Below are positions 33,481-42,565 of a stretch of DNA of 64,000 bases, piece after piece; within the stretch, counting starts at the first letter, position 1; each line of letters opens with the position of its first letter. Under the pieces are notes generated by a model, which ran no database searches, was not told the origin of the DNA, and saw only the letters and a program-made list of their open reading frames with translations. A program made the position numbers and the translations under genes. The stretch spans positions 768,501 through 832,500 of the forward strand of contig NC_022524.1 in the NCBI RefSeq assembly GCF_000473245.1, written 5' to 3'. Source of the DNA: Bacillus infantis NRRL B-14911 (lineage in GTDB: Bacteria > Bacillota > Bacilli > Bacillales > Cytobacillaceae).

Positions 33481-33921
33481 CTAGTAAACAACCCCAAATT
33501 GCCGCGATGCGCAGCCATGGCATGTATCATTGTCAAACCGATGCTCCTTGGCAACCTTTTCACCGCAAAACTGACACTTTCGATATTGCCTTTTTCTGGT
33601 GTTAATAGTCTTAAGCAGCAGTTCAAGCATCACGTCCTGCTGCTCTTCTCTGTTCAAGGATTGAACTTCCTTCCAGGATAAAGAATGTTTTGTATAAATG
33701 CCAGGCACCGGAGCCGGAATAGGTCCATTCCATTGTACAGCTTCATATCCAAAGTCCAGACCAGCATCGGTAAAACGGATATAAACCTCTGGTTCATCGG
33801 CAAATCCATCAAGCTTAAAATAAGCGGCATGATTACCAGTAAAGCTGTTAATTGAGTATTGATCATTAAGGGATTCAATCCAGGTGAAGGCCTTCATTTT
33901 TAAAGATTTCAATGTGAGCAT
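33481..33921 (-). CDS. Small protein with C-terminal zinc ribbon, start uncertain
   Basis: A 146-residue protein (from 33921) with an N-terminal beta-rich half (YSINSFTGNHAAYFKL, VYIRFTDAGLDFGYEAV) and a C-terminal zinc ribbon CQFCGEKV...CHGCASRQ. I do not recognise the family. Neither ATG 33921 nor ATG 33981 has a clear ribosome-binding site; AAAAGG sits directly against the first. The still longer frame upstream merely reads repeat cluster C18 in reverse and is not coding. Confidence 0.55.
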   Translation of the reverse strand: MLTLKSLKMKAFTWIESLNDQYSINSFTGNHAAYFKLDGFADEPEVYIRFTDAGLDFGYEAVQWNGPIPAPVPGIYTKHSLSWKEVQSLNREEQQDVMLELLLKTINTRKRQYRKCQFCGEKVAKEHRFDNDTCHGCASRQFGVVY

Positions 33922-34000
33922 CCTTTTGGCTTTTTCTATTATTATAGCATTCTGGAAATTTATGTGCCCCTGCTCATTCATGCCATTACCGCGAGTAAGG

Positions 34001-34104
34001 GAGCCAAGGGGACAGACCCCTGGCCCAAAACGGAGCCAAGGACAGAGCCAAGGGGACAGACCCCCTGGCCCAAAACGGAGCCAAGGGACCTGACCCCCTG
34101 GCCC
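34001..34104 (+). repeat. REP-like cluster C18, irregular, three units
   Basis: Units are partly deleted and joined by AAAACGGAGCC-type links rather than T-rich linkers: GAGCCAAGGGGACAGACC, then a truncated AGCCAAGGACAGAG, a further full unit, and a final one with CCTGACC. It lies upstream of the zinc-ribbon gene start. Confidence 0.85.
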
Positions 34105-34208
34105 ACCAACCAACCCAAGAAACCCGCTCCTCAAGCTGTTTATCCCCTCAAACTTTCGGCAATAATGCTTAATGAAGAGATTAATCTGCCCTGCAGCCAA
34201 TATCCCAG

Positions 34209-34237
34209 TTGAAACTATCCCGCTCTTCGATTAATAT
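34209..34237 (+). promoter_or_regulatory. Promoter of the asnS T-box transcript
   Basis: TTGAAA (34209-34214) and TAATAT (34232-34237) are 17 bp apart, directly upstream of the T-box leader. Confidence 0.7.
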
Positions 34238-34244
34238 ATATGGT

Positions 34245-34508
34245 GTTGAACTAAACAAACGAAATCGATGATGAGGAAGAGTAGCTGGTGCTGTAATCTA
34301 AAGCGAGTCAGGGGTGGTGTGAGCCTGATGAGGATGCATGAGCGAAGAACACCTCTGAGTTCTAACCGAAAAGGCTCACTGAGTAGGCTTAGACGTGTCC
34401 GGGACGTTATCTGCCGGAATTGATAAGCTGGCCGCATTTTGCGGCAATGTGGGTGGTACCGCGGAAGCAAAGCCTTTCGTCCCTTTTAGGGGGACGTAGG
34501 CTTTTTTT
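34245..34508 (+). ncRNA. T-box leader controlling asnS
   Basis: The T-box core TGGGTGGTACCGCGG is at 34450-34464 and the terminator, with arms CGTCCC and GGGACG inside AAGCCT/AGGCTT, at about 34471-34508 with a T-run. Stem I includes GATGAGGAAGAGTAGC. An AAC triplet at 34348-34350 lies where the specifier loop is expected and would match tRNA-Asn, in agreement with the gene. Uncharged tRNA-Asn should promote readthrough. Confidence 0.9.
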
Positions 34509-34539
34509 TATGAACATTATTTTTTTAGGAGGATCAATC

Positions 34540-35931
34540 ATGATTAAAGCAACTGTTAAAGAGCTGTACAGAGATCCTGAAGCCCATTTGAATGAGAAGG
34601 TGCGTATAACCGGCTGGGTCCGTACGTCCCGCGATTCAAAGACTTTCGGCTTCCTTGAAGTCAATGACGGCACTTTTCTTAAAAATGTCCAGGTCGTTTA
34701 CGGTGACGAGCTGCCGAATTTTAAAGACATCACAAAAGCGGCCATCAGCTCTACTGTTTCTATAGAAGGTTCCATCGTTCTGACGCCTGACATGAAGCAG
34801 CCATTTGAAATGAAAGCTGAACAGATTACGATTGAGGGTAAATCAAATTCAGACTATCCGCTGCAAAAGAAGAAGCACTCTTTTGAATACCTGAGGACGA
34901 TTGCCCATCTGCGTCCGCGCACGAATACGTATTCAGCTGTTTTCCGGATCAGGTCTCTGGCTTCTTATGCCATCCATAACTTCTTCCAGGAAAAAGGCTT
35001 TATTTACGCTCAAACTCCAGTCATCACAGGCAGTGATACGGAGGGTGCCGGCGAGATGTTCCGTGTGACAACGATGGACATGAATAATGTTCCTAAAACG
35101 GATGAAGGCGACGTGGATTTCAGCAAGGACTTCTTCAATGGAGAAGCCAATCTGACCGTCAGCGGGCAGCTATCAGCAGAAGCATTCGCTCTTGCTTTCC
35201 AGAAGGTGTATACATTCGGGCCGACTTTCCGTGCAGAAAACTCTAACACAACCCGCCATGCGGCTGAGTTCTGGATGGTTGAACCGGAAGTGGCATTCGC
35301 TGAGCTGCCGGATATCCTTGACCTGGCAGAAGCGATGATTAAGCATGTCATTCAGTATGTGCTGAACGAAGCTCCTGAGGAAATTACATTCTTCAACAGC
35401 TTTATCGATAAAACTCTTATCGAAAGGCTGAACACAGCGCTGAATACTGACTATGCACGCGTGACTTACACGGATGCAATCGAGCAGCTTAAAGAGTCAG
35501 GCGAGAAGTTCGAATATCAGCCTGAATGGGGTGCAGACCTGCAGACAGAGCATGAGCGCTACCTGAGTGAAGTCATTTATAAGCGTCCTGTCTTTGTCAC
35601 AGACTATCCAAAAGATATCAAGGCTTTCTATATGAGAGCGAATGATGATGGCAAAACCGTTGCCGCTGCAGACCTGCTTGTTCCTGAAATCGGCGAGCTG
35701 ATCGGCGGAAGCCAGCGTGAGGAGAGGGAAGAGCTCCTTAAAGAAAGAATCACTGAGATGGGCATGGACCTGAAGGACTACTGGTGGTATCTTGAGCTCC
35801 GCAAGTATGGAGAAACCAAGCACTCCGGCTACGGAATCGGCTTTGAGCGCCTGATCATGTACCTCACAGGCATGAAGAACATCCGTGATGTTATCCCATT
35901 CCCGCGTACTCCGGGGAATGCTGAATTTTAA
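34540..35931 (+). CDS. asnS: Asparaginyl-tRNA synthetase
   Basis: A 463-residue class II aminoacyl-tRNA synthetase. The N-terminal OB-fold anticodon domain ([18 protein letters not shown]) is followed by motif 2 ([20 protein letters not shown]) and motif 3 ([16 protein letters not shown]). The sequence after motif 2 (PEVAFAEL) is typical of AsnRS. It loads Asn onto tRNA-Asn in the cytoplasm. The start at 34540 has TTAGGAGGATC upstream; the frame extends farther back through the T-box but is not translated. It is regulated by the T-box leader and ends at the terminator at 35951. Confidence 0.96.
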   Translation: MIKATVKELYRDPEAHLNEKVRITGWVRTSRDSKTFGFLEVNDGTFLKNVQVVYGDELPNFKDITKAAISSTVSIEGSIVLTPDMKQPFEMKAEQITIEGKSNSDYPLQKKKHSFEYLRTIAHLRPRTNTYSAVFRIRSLASYAIHNFFQEKGFIYAQTPVITGSDTEGAGEMFRVTTMDMNNVPKTDEGDVDFSKDFFNGEANLTVSGQLSAEAFALAFQKVYTFGPTFRAENSNTTRHAAEFWMVEPEVAFAELPDILDLAEAMIKHVIQYVLNEAPEEITFFNSFIDKTLIERLNTALNTDYARVTYTDAIEQLKESGEKFEYQPEWGADLQTEHERYLSEVIYKRPVFVTDYPKDIKAFYMRANDDGKTVAAADLLVPEIGELIGGSQREEREELLKERITEMGMDLKDYWWYLELRKYGETKHSGYGIGFERLIMYLTGMKNIRDVIPFPRTPGNAEF

Positions 35932-35950
35932 TTTACCTCTAAATCATTTT

Positions 35951-35990
35951 AAAAAGCCTGTCTGCTATTCCTTTAGCGGACAGGCTTTTT
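35951..35990 (+). terminator. Intrinsic terminator after asnS
   Basis: AAAAAGCCTGTCTGC pairs with GCGGACAGGCTTTTT around a 10-base loop; strong GC stem with T-run. Confidence 0.92.
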
Positions 35991-36096
35991 CATTTGGGAT
36001 TCCAGTAAGCCGGCAGCAGAAATCCAGAACCATTTTAGAGAACCGAAATACAATGGAAGCATTGAGAGCCTAAATGCGGGAAGGGGAAGTGACAGC

Positions 36097-36993
36097 ATGG
36101 GGGTTATTTTAGCCGTTTTCTGTGCCATAGCTTATTCTTTCAACTATATATTCATCCAGCTTGGGATGAGAAAATCCCCGCAGGATAATGGCAGTTTCCT
36201 GTCTCTGTTCATTTGTGTACTGACCGTGACGGGGATATACGGATCGATGTTTCTTTTTGGGGAAAAAGAGATGGCGCCTGTTAGCTGGATTGGTGTCTTT
36301 TTTTATATGCTGGCAGGATTTTGTACGGTATTTTTAGGCAGGACTCTTCTGTTTGCCGGTATTCGAAAAATAGGCTCCTCCAGGGCGGCCGCACTGAAAA
36401 ATGCTGCCCCGGTATTCACCATTATCATGGCCGTTCTTTTACTAGGAGAAACCATTTCTCTTCTTGCCGGGACTGGAATCCTCGTCATCCTGACCTCCCT
36501 CTTTCTGCAGGAACGATTTGACTTCCGCTCAGCAGAAGACCATGCGGAACGAGAGGATAAATCGGGGTTCATGCTGGCGATTGCTGCGGCCATCTGCTTT
36601 GGCATTGGCCAGGGGCTGAGAAAATTAGGAATTCTGTATGATTCTGATGCAGTCTTAGGATCATTGATTGGCTCCGTATTCGCCCTGCTCGTGTTTATTT
36701 TGATGGAAATTGGCAGAAAGCAGCTGAAGCTGACATTGGCATGGAACTTTAAAAATATCAATCTCTATTTTGTGGCAGCCGGCATTGTGACAGGGTTTGC
36801 CCAAGTCTCTTTTTTCGTGTCCCTTCTTTATACTCATGTATCGTATGTCAGTACCATAGCGGCTATTGAGCCGATCATTACGATTTTCCTGGCCAGGATG
36901 CTGTTGGCCTCTGAAGAAAGATTCCACTGGAGGCTGATTGCAACAGCCTGTGCTGTCTTTTTGGGGACGGTGATTATTATTATTGGGCAGTGA
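36097..36993 (+). CDS. EamA/DMT-family transporter
   Basis: A 298-residue membrane protein with ten predicted membrane segments in two EamA repeats (about 1-140 and 155-298). LLFAGIRKIGSSRAAALKNAAPVFTII-type sequence (here SSRAAALKNAAPVFT) marks the first repeat's signature. It belongs to the drug/metabolite exporter superfamily; the substrate is unknown. The ATG at 36097 follows GGGGAAGTG. The following short frame overlaps its stop by 4 bp. Confidence 0.85.
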   Translation: MGVILAVFCAIAYSFNYIFIQLGMRKSPQDNGSFLSLFICVLTVTGIYGSMFLFGEKEMAPVSWIGVFFYMLAGFCTVFLGRTLLFAGIRKIGSSRAAALKNAAPVFTIIMAVLLLGETISLLAGTGILVILTSLFLQERFDFRSAEDHAEREDKSGFMLAIAAAICFGIGQGLRKLGILYDSDAVLGSLIGSVFALLVFILMEIGRKQLKLTLAWNFKNINLYFVAAGIVTGFAQVSFFVSLLYTHVSYVSTIAAIEPIITIFLARMLLASEERFHWRLIATACAVFLGTVIIIIGQ

Positions 36994-37265
36994 AAGCCAG
37001 AACGGATGCCAGTGCAGGTTGGGGCATTCTCCAGCTTGATCAGGAAAGGCTGACAAAAAGGGAGAATGGGATAATAACAGAGTGGAAGGATCAAGAAATC
37101 CCATACATACTTGAAGCAAGAGCTTTTATTCATGCGATTAAGACAGGGTACGCCTCCGGGATTAAAACGGACTATTTGGATGCCTGCCGAACCCAGGGAA
37201 TTGCAGCGGCAGCTGTGGAGTCAGCCCGTACCGGCGGCCTAGTAAAAATTATGGACGACTTTTAG
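36990..37265 (+). pseudogene. Probable C-terminal remnant of a Gfo/Idh/MocA-type oxidoreductase
   Basis: A 91-codon frame starting GTG at 36990. Its second half (EARAFIHAIKTG, then LDACRTQGIAAAAVESARTGG) looks like the C-terminal helices of Gfo/Idh/MocA dehydrogenases. The Rossmann domain and catalytic part are absent, and no ribosome-binding site of its own is visible. The best explanation is a truncated gene fused behind the transporter gene; a real short protein cannot be excluded. Confidence 0.5.
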
Positions 37266-37324
37266 CTTTGGAAAAAACGCAGTTATGAACAGGCTTTCCT
37301 TGATCAGTGGGAAGCGCAATGATG

Positions 37325-37355
37325 GGGGGAGCTCATAGGGGCTTTCCCTTTTTTT
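37325..37355 (+). terminator. Intrinsic terminator
   Basis: GGGGGAGC (37325-37332) pairs with GCTTTCCC (37341-37348), two wobbles, followed by seven T. Confidence 0.75.
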
Positions 37356-37488
37356 ATCTTTGGCTGCCATGTAGGAAGCTTGTCAAATTCTTATATACCT
37401 AGAAAGATTTTTACAAGAACCTTACACGAATTTAACAGAGAAGTAGTACATTTGGATTATCGACTTTATGTTTAGGAAGGTATTTTTG

Positions 37489-38217
37489 ATGACAACTATG
37501 CTGTTTGAATCTAAAGAAGATCAAAACTTCCATATGTTCAATTTCTGCCATGCGTTTCAGCCTATATTCAGTTTGGCAGAGCATTGTATTGCAGGTTATG
37601 AAGGACTGATCAGAAGCTTTGAGATCCAAAATCCCGAAGTGCTGTTTGCAATGGCCAAACAGAACGGAAAGCTGTATGAGCTGGATGTTTTTTCGATTGC
37701 CCGGAGCATCAGCACATTTGAATATCAAGCTGCAGCTGCTGCATCTTTCCGTTTATCTGTGAATATTTTCCCATCTACAATGCTGGAACCGGCTTTTTTA
37801 TGGAAAATCGATGATATAATGAAGAAAGCATTGCTGAAGCCGGAACAGATTACGTTTGAGTTGAATGAAGCTGAATCGGTTGTTTCTTTAAACAGGCTGA
37901 AGGATATTGTCCAATATTTGAAGTCTCTTGGCTTCAGGATCGCACTTGACGATCTTGGAAAAGGACAGTCTTCCTTGCGGATTGCTCTGGAGCTTGAGCC
38001 GGATATCGTCAAGCTTGACCGTTATTTTTGTGAAAACCTGGCTGAGTCTGTGAAAAAGCAAAAGTTCCTTGATTGGATTGCTGCCTATTTTATCAGCGAA
38101 GGCGTGGCCGTTACGCTTGAAGGGATTGAAACTGCGGAGCAATTAATGATTGCCAGGCAGGCAGGCATTCAATTGGGACAAGGATATTACCTTGGAAGGC
38201 CCAGCACTCATCTATAA
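37489..38217 (+). CDS. Stand-alone EAL-domain c-di-GMP phosphodiesterase
   Basis: A 242-residue protein that is almost only an EAL domain. Catalytic positions look intact: YEGLIR (Glu of the EAL-equivalent motif), SVNIFPS (Asn), FELNEAE (Glu), ALDDLGKG (two Asp), VKLDR (Lys), TLEGIET (Glu) and QGYYLG (Gln). It should hydrolyse c-di-GMP. ATG 37489 is preferred, with AGGAAGG 9 bp upstream, over ATG 37468. A CBS-GGDEF gene follows after 26 bp, so the pair is probably one operon joining opposite activities. Confidence 0.88.
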   Translation: MTTMLFESKEDQNFHMFNFCHAFQPIFSLAEHCIAGYEGLIRSFEIQNPEVLFAMAKQNGKLYELDVFSIARSISTFEYQAAAAASFRLSVNIFPSTMLEPAFLWKIDDIMKKALLKPEQITFELNEAESVVSLNRLKDIVQYLKSLGFRIALDDLGKGQSSLRIALELEPDIVKLDRYFCENLAESVKKQKFLDWIAAYFISEGVAVTLEGIETAEQLMIARQAGIQLGQGYYLGRPSTHL

Positions 38218-38243
38218 CTTTGTACTGAAATGAAGGTGTCGTT

Positions 38244-39248
38244 ATGCAAGCGACGATTGGAGAAATCGCCGAGAGAGTCATGTTTGTTGCTCCTTCGACA
38301 AAATGTGAATATGTTTATTCCATTTTTAAGGAAACGCCGGAAATTGAAGGGGTCGTTGTCTGTATGGACAGCCGGCCGGTCGGGCTGGTGTCGAAAACGA
38401 AATTTTATCAAAAGTTGTCCACTCAGTACGGCTTTGACCTGTTCATGAAGCGGAAAGTTGAGCTGGTCATGATCCCGGAGCCTCTTGTTATCGACCATTC
38501 TGTCCCAATTACGGAAGCCAGTGCCCTTGCTATGGACCGGACACAGGAGCAGCTGTATGATTACGTAATTGTAACGAAAGAAGACCTGCTGATTGGTACA
38601 GTGAGCATCCGGAATCTCCTGATGAAGCTGGCGGAGGAACAGATCAGCATAGCAAGATATTCAAATCCGCTGACAGGGCTCCCGGGCAATTTCGAGATTA
38701 AAAATGCCCTTAAGAAGGCAATGTCCTCGGATCAATATACCGTGCTTTATATTGACATCAACTCATTTAAAACCTTCAATGATACATTTGGATTCAAAAC
38801 TGGCGATGAGGTCATCCAGGCAACAGCAGCAATAATGAAAGATGTGATTGCTGCAAGTCCCATGAGCAGCCATTCCTTTATCGGGCACATTGGAGGGGAT
38901 GATTTTATTGCGGTTTTCCCTCATCATAACTATCAAAACATCTGCTCGGCGATTCTCGAAAGATTTGATGATTATGCCCGTTCATTTTACTCGGAAGAAG
39001 AGCTTAAGGAAGGGTGCATCCAGGCAGTAAACCGGATGGGAATCCCGGACAGTGTCCCGATCCTTGGTCTATCCATTGCTGTTGTCCTCAACACGAATAC
39101 TGACTTTCAAACGATTGAAGAATTGAGCAGAGAAGCCGCCCGGCTTAAGAAACACTGCAAATCTTTCCGCAAAAGTGTTTATCTTACTTTGGAAGATGAA
39201 AAATGCTGCCAGGCCTTAGAGGAGTACACGAGCGGGTCATTGGTCTAA
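38244..39248 (+). CDS. CBS-pair GGDEF protein (GGDDF active site)
   Basis: A 334-residue cytoplasmic protein. Two CBS motifs (about 1-130) are followed by a GGDEF domain (about 150-310) with HIGGDDF in place of GGDEF; metal and substrate residues in YIDINSFKTFNDTFGFKTGD are kept. GGDDF can be active in some families, but activity is unproven here. CBS pairs usually bind adenine nucleotides, suggesting energy sensing. It lies 26 bp after the EAL gene; EAL-CBS-GGDEF is often one polypeptide in other bacteria. Confidence 0.85.
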   Translation: MQATIGEIAERVMFVAPSTKCEYVYSIFKETPEIEGVVVCMDSRPVGLVSKTKFYQKLSTQYGFDLFMKRKVELVMIPEPLVIDHSVPITEASALAMDRTQEQLYDYVIVTKEDLLIGTVSIRNLLMKLAEEQISIARYSNPLTGLPGNFEIKNALKKAMSSDQYTVLYIDINSFKTFNDTFGFKTGDEVIQATAAIMKDVIAASPMSSHSFIGHIGGDDFIAVFPHHNYQNICSAILERFDDYARSFYSEEELKEGCIQAVNRMGIPDSVPILGLSIAVVLNTNTDFQTIEELSREAARLKKHCKSFRKSVYLTLEDEKCCQALEEYTSGSLV

Positions 39249-39284
39249 TGAGGAAACATCACACAGCTCTCTTCTCGCTGCATA

Positions 39285-39328
39285 AAAAGGTGCCTGCCCT
39301 TGTAATAGAATACTGGACAGGCACCTTT
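39285..39328. terminator. Bidirectional terminator between convergent genes
   Basis: AAAAAGGTGCCTGCCC pairs with GGACAGGCACCTTT around a long loop; A-run on one side and T-run on the other, between stops at 39248 and 39338. Confidence 0.9.
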
Positions 39329-39337
39329 CTTCAATAC

Positions 39338-39739
39338 TTATAAAAATAACCCCACAACCATCCCCACCATAGTAAATGCAATTATATGGTCTCCAACAGC
39401 AATAACCAATGATTTCTTTGTGACAAGTCCGAATAAAGCATTTTTTACATAAACGATGGAGATCAATAATCCGGCGGAAAATCCCAGCACTGCGCCATCC
39501 AGCAGGCTGTCAGAGCCGGTCGCCTGAAGGACGGCAGCCATTAAATATGAAATCATGAATGCAATAATAACTGAGTAGATATATTTGAATGGGCCCTGGC
39601 TTTGTTTATTGATGATTTCATGATTGCTTGTATACTTTTTCGATAAGGCGATTGAATAATAGATTCCTCCGTAAAGGATGTATACCATTCCTCCGGCAAT
39701 TACCGGAAGGAGGGAGATGCTGCTCCAATCAATTGACAT
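39338..39739 (-). CDS. DUF1761 membrane protein
   Basis: A 133-residue protein with four membrane segments, beginning WSSISLLPVIAGGMVYILYGG and ending in AVGDHIIAFTMVGMVVGLFL-like sequence (here IIAFTMVGMVVGLF), recognised as DUF1761. Function is unknown. It starts 13 bp after the AraC-type regulator gene on the same strand, so it is probably its co-transcribed or regulated partner. Confidence 0.78.
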   Translation of the reverse strand: MSIDWSSISLLPVIAGGMVYILYGGIYYSIALSKKYTSNHEIINKQSQGPFKYIYSVIIAFMISYLMAAVLQATGSDSLLDGAVLGFSAGLLISIVYVKNALFGLVTKKSLVIAVGDHIIAFTMVGMVVGLFL

Positions 39740-39751
39740 AAGATTGCTCCT

Positions 39752-40687
39752 TTATTTGGGTTCGATGGCCAGGCATATTGCCCTGATTTTACACTCTACT
39801 GACAGCGACCCTTTGAGCGGCTTTACATCAACCAATTCCACGGGATTATCCAGATACCTGTATCCGCTTCTCGGCAGCCAGAAGCTGTACAGTTCAGAAT
39901 AGCATTCAATCAGTCTGCCTCTTTCACTGTAATCGACAGGTTCATCAAACTCATATACAACATGCTTTCCCCCTTTAAAAAGAAAGGCGGGTTCGCCCTC
40001 CGGGATCTTATCCTGATCAATTGCTATGCGGCAGTCATATCTGGTTTTTTCCGGAGGTGTTATATATGGATTATTTCTCGGCACACCAAAGGTGAACGGA
40101 TCCGGTTTCATTAGCTCCCTTGATGTTGTCCAATGGTAGAGGTCTTCCCAGGCATCCGGGATTCCTTCCGTGTAAGGGCCGACGCTTTGTCTATTCACAG
40201 TTGCGCAAACTGGAAGCTCAATGGTCCTGACTTTATCCAGGTCCAGCCATCTAAACTCATTATAGGGATTCTGCTGCTGTTCCTCTTTCTTTATATTGCT
40301 GAAAAGTTTAGATTTCTTGCTATCCTGATAGACTCTCGGAAATAATTCCAGATAGGCTCCTTCACGCCACTTCTTGGGGCTCGTACTGAAATTTTCTTTA
40401 AATGAATAGGTAAAATAAGAGATGGAGGAGAATCCGCACATGAGGGCTACCTCGGTAATTGGAATCTCACGCTCATATATCAATAAGTGTGCGGCATTCT
40501 CGAGCCGGAGCCTTTTTATATATGCAGCCGGGGATTCTCCCATGAATGATTTGAAGATGCGCTGAAAATGAAAAGGGGAGTAAGTCGATACCTTGGCCAA
40601 TTTTTCAAGCGGCAAAGTATCCTGCAAATGCTGATCTATATATTCAAGTACTTTAGTAATTTGTATAAACTGTTCTTTCCCAGACAT
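39752..40687 (-). CDS. AraC-family regulator with GyrI-like effector domain
   Basis: A 311-residue protein. Two AraC helix-turn-helix motifs (about 10-110, with PLEKLAKVSTYSPFHFQRIFK and ITEVALMCGFSSISYFTYSF, here shortened to PLEKLAKVSTYSPFHFQRI and ITEVALMCGFSSISYFTYS) precede a GyrI-like small-molecule-binding domain from about 150 (VRTIELPVCATV, DCRIAID). This Rob/SoxS-like arrangement binds hydrophobic ligands and controls export or resistance genes. The DUF1761 membrane protein follows directly. Confidence 0.88.
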   Translation of the reverse strand: MSGKEQFIQITKVLEYIDQHLQDTLPLEKLAKVSTYSPFHFQRIFKSFMGESPAAYIKRLRLENAAHLLIYEREIPITEVALMCGFSSISYFTYSFKENFSTSPKKWREGAYLELFPRVYQDSKKSKLFSNIKKEEQQQNPYNEFRWLDLDKVRTIELPVCATVNRQSVGPYTEGIPDAWEDLYHWTTSRELMKPDPFTFGVPRNNPYITPPEKTRYDCRIAIDQDKIPEGEPAFLFKGGKHVVYEFDEPVDYSERGRLIECYSELYSFWLPRSGYRYLDNPVELVDVKPLKGSLSVECKIRAICLAIEPK

Positions 40688-40855
40688 CTTTTGTACTCCT
40701 TAGTGTAAATTTCCTAACTTATATTAAACAGGATATGCTGTTCAGGGACAAGGGCGGGCAAGGCTCTTTCCCCTGGCAAGTGTGAAGTAGTGTTGGGGAT
40801 TGGCTAAAATATGATACACTGTAAAAATGAAAATAGAGTAAAGGCAGGAAATTTT

Positions 40856-41728
40856 ATGACTGAAAAGAGAAAGCATAAGTCGAATAAACTGAAATTTGCT
40901 ATGAGGGTGCTGCTGGTCATCCTCGGGGGAGTCATAGCTGCATATGGCCTCGAAACCGTTCTGATTCCGAACGATGTCTCAGATGGAGGTGTCACAGGCC
41001 TCAGTATCGTTGGGGCGCAATTATTTGATTTTCCATTAGGGATTTTGATCGCGGTCCTGAACATCCCGTTTATCTGGCTGGGATATAAGCAGATCGGAAA
41101 AACCTTTGCGATCCTTTCCATCATCGGAATTGCTTCCCTGGCTATAGGGACAAGCATGATGCATCATACCCCGGCAATCATTGAAGGCGATACCTTGCTG
41201 GTCACAGTGGTTGGGGGGATCATCCTCGGGTTTGGCATGGGGCTGGCGCTGCGGAATGGCGGTGCTTTGGATGGCATCGATATGCTGGCCGTGCTGCTGT
41301 CCCGGAAATTGCCGTTTGGGACGAGTGATATCATTCTCTTCTTGAACATTTTTGTATTTATCTTCGTTTCAACCGTGTTTGGGCTGCAGGGGGCAATCCT
41401 GTCAGCAATTGCTTACTTTATCGCATCCAAGGTCATTCACATTGTTGAGGTGGGACTGAGCGGTTCCAAAACTTTTCAGATTATCACCACTCAGCCTGCA
41501 TTGATGGTAGAGACCATTCGCGACCGTCTGGGCCGAAGTGCGACTTATAAAGAAGTCTACGGAGGCTTTTCCCATGAAAAATTCAGGGAAATCACCTGTG
41601 TCATCAACCGCATGGAAGAAACCAAGCTGAAAGAAATCATCAATGAAATTGACCCCGATTGCTTTGTCACTGTTTATGATGTTTCCGAAGTAAAGGGCGG
41701 AAATTTCAGGAAAAAGGATATCCACTAA
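40856..41728 (+). CDS. YitT-family membrane protein
   Basis: A 290-residue protein. Five or so membrane segments (DUF161, about 12-200; ETVLIPNDVSDGGVTGLSI is the family start motif) precede a soluble DUF2179 domain (EVYGGFSHEKFREITCVI onward). The role is unproven in most Bacillus paralogues. The ATG at 40856 follows GGCAGGAAA; a frame from 40811 lacks a site. It is divergent from the AraC gene and ends with a strong terminator. Confidence 0.88.
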   Translation: MTEKRKHKSNKLKFAMRVLLVILGGVIAAYGLETVLIPNDVSDGGVTGLSIVGAQLFDFPLGILIAVLNIPFIWLGYKQIGKTFAILSIIGIASLAIGTSMMHHTPAIIEGDTLLVTVVGGIILGFGMGLALRNGGALDGIDMLAVLLSRKLPFGTSDIILFLNIFVFIFVSTVFGLQGAILSAIAYFIASKVIHIVEVGLSGSKTFQIITTQPALMVETIRDRLGRSATYKEVYGGFSHEKFREITCVINRMEETKLKEIINEIDPDCFVTVYDVSEVKGGNFRKKDIH

Positions 41729-41731
41729 TAG

Positions 41732-41773
41732 AAAAGATGCCTGCTCCAAAAAACTTTGGGGCAGGCTTTTTTT
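41732..41773 (+). terminator. Intrinsic terminator after yitT-type gene
   Basis: GCCTGCTCC pairs with GGGGCAGGC around AAAAAACTTT, with A-rich left flank and seven-T right flank. Confidence 0.9.
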
Positions 41774-41842
41774 GTAGAAGGTATTCCTAAAGATAGCTCG
41801 AAGTTAGTATTAGAAATTATAATTGGAAATCGGGAGGAAATC

Positions 41843-42238
41843 ATGGGAAGACTAATTCATTTCGAAATTCATGTGGATGATTTGGAGCGTGCGAAAAAGT
41901 TTTATGGAAATGTGTTTGGCTGGTCGTTTCAGGACTGGAGCGAATATGCCGGGATGCCATACTTCGGCGCAGTGACGGGTGAAGACAGTGAAATGGGCAT
42001 CAATGGGGCCTTGATCAAACGCCAGAGCCCGCCGCCCGAACCCGGTCAGCCAGTGAACGGCTATTCCTGTACTTTAGGTGTTAAAGATTATGACAGCACG
42101 GAAGCTAAAATCATTGAATACGGCGGAAAGGTCGCATTGCCGAAATACGCTCTGCCGGGGATGGCGTGGCAGGGATATTATGTGGATACAGAAGGCAATA
42201 TCTTTGGGATCCATCAGCCTGATGAGGGTGCGAAATAG
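41843..42238 (+). CDS. VOC-family (glyoxalase/bleomycin-resistance fold) protein
   Basis: A 131-residue single-domain VOC protein. It starts LIHFEIHVDDLERAKKFYGNVFGW and ends YYVDTEGNIFGIHQP, the classic N- and C-terminal halves with His and Glu metal ligands (FEIHVDD, NIFGIHQ). The substrate is unknown. The ATG at 41843 follows GGGAGGAAATC. It sits between a terminator and a small membrane-protein gene. Confidence 0.85.
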   Translation: MGRLIHFEIHVDDLERAKKFYGNVFGWSFQDWSEYAGMPYFGAVTGEDSEMGINGALIKRQSPPPEPGQPVNGYSCTLGVKDYDSTEAKIIEYGGKVALPKYALPGMAWQGYYVDTEGNIFGIHQPDEGAK

Positions 42239-42244
42239 CGGCAA

Positions 42245-42445
42245 GTGCTGAAATTTCTGCGAAAATCCAGGAAGAATTTTTATATCCTATTGCTTATCAT
42301 CCTGATAGCCTGGTTTAGCTTGTATGACTTTCTAACAGAAAAGGAAGTCCACCTCCTTTCTAATTGTATCCAGGCAGCCGTATATATGGCCGTATATGCC
42401 TTCCTGGATTGGGGCTTTTTCGGAAAAGAACGGAAAAAAGAATAA
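42245..42445 (+). CDS. Small membrane protein, unknown
   Basis: 66 residues: a basic N-terminus (FLRKSRKNF), two membrane segments (about 12-27 and 40-58) and a charged C-terminus (KERKKE). GTG 42245 is the likely start, without a strong ribosome-binding site, 6 bp after the VOC stop, which suggests translational coupling. Function is unknown. Confidence 0.6.
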   Translation: MLKFLRKSRKNFYILLLIILIAWFSLYDFLTEKEVHLLSNCIQAAVYMAVYAFLDWGFFGKERKKE

Positions 42446-42456
42446 AGAAGCAATGG

Positions 42457-42488
42457 GCATTTCCTTTTGATGGGGAAATGCTTTTTTT
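42457..42488 (+). terminator. Intrinsic terminator
   Basis: GCATTTCC (42457-42464) pairs with GGAAATGC (42474-42481), followed by seven T. Confidence 0.85.
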
Positions 42489-42565
42489 GTACTAATAAAA
42501 AGGAACTTTTTTCCTTATAAACCGTATATGTGATTAAGTAAATTGTCGGCAAAGGGGGAGCAAGG

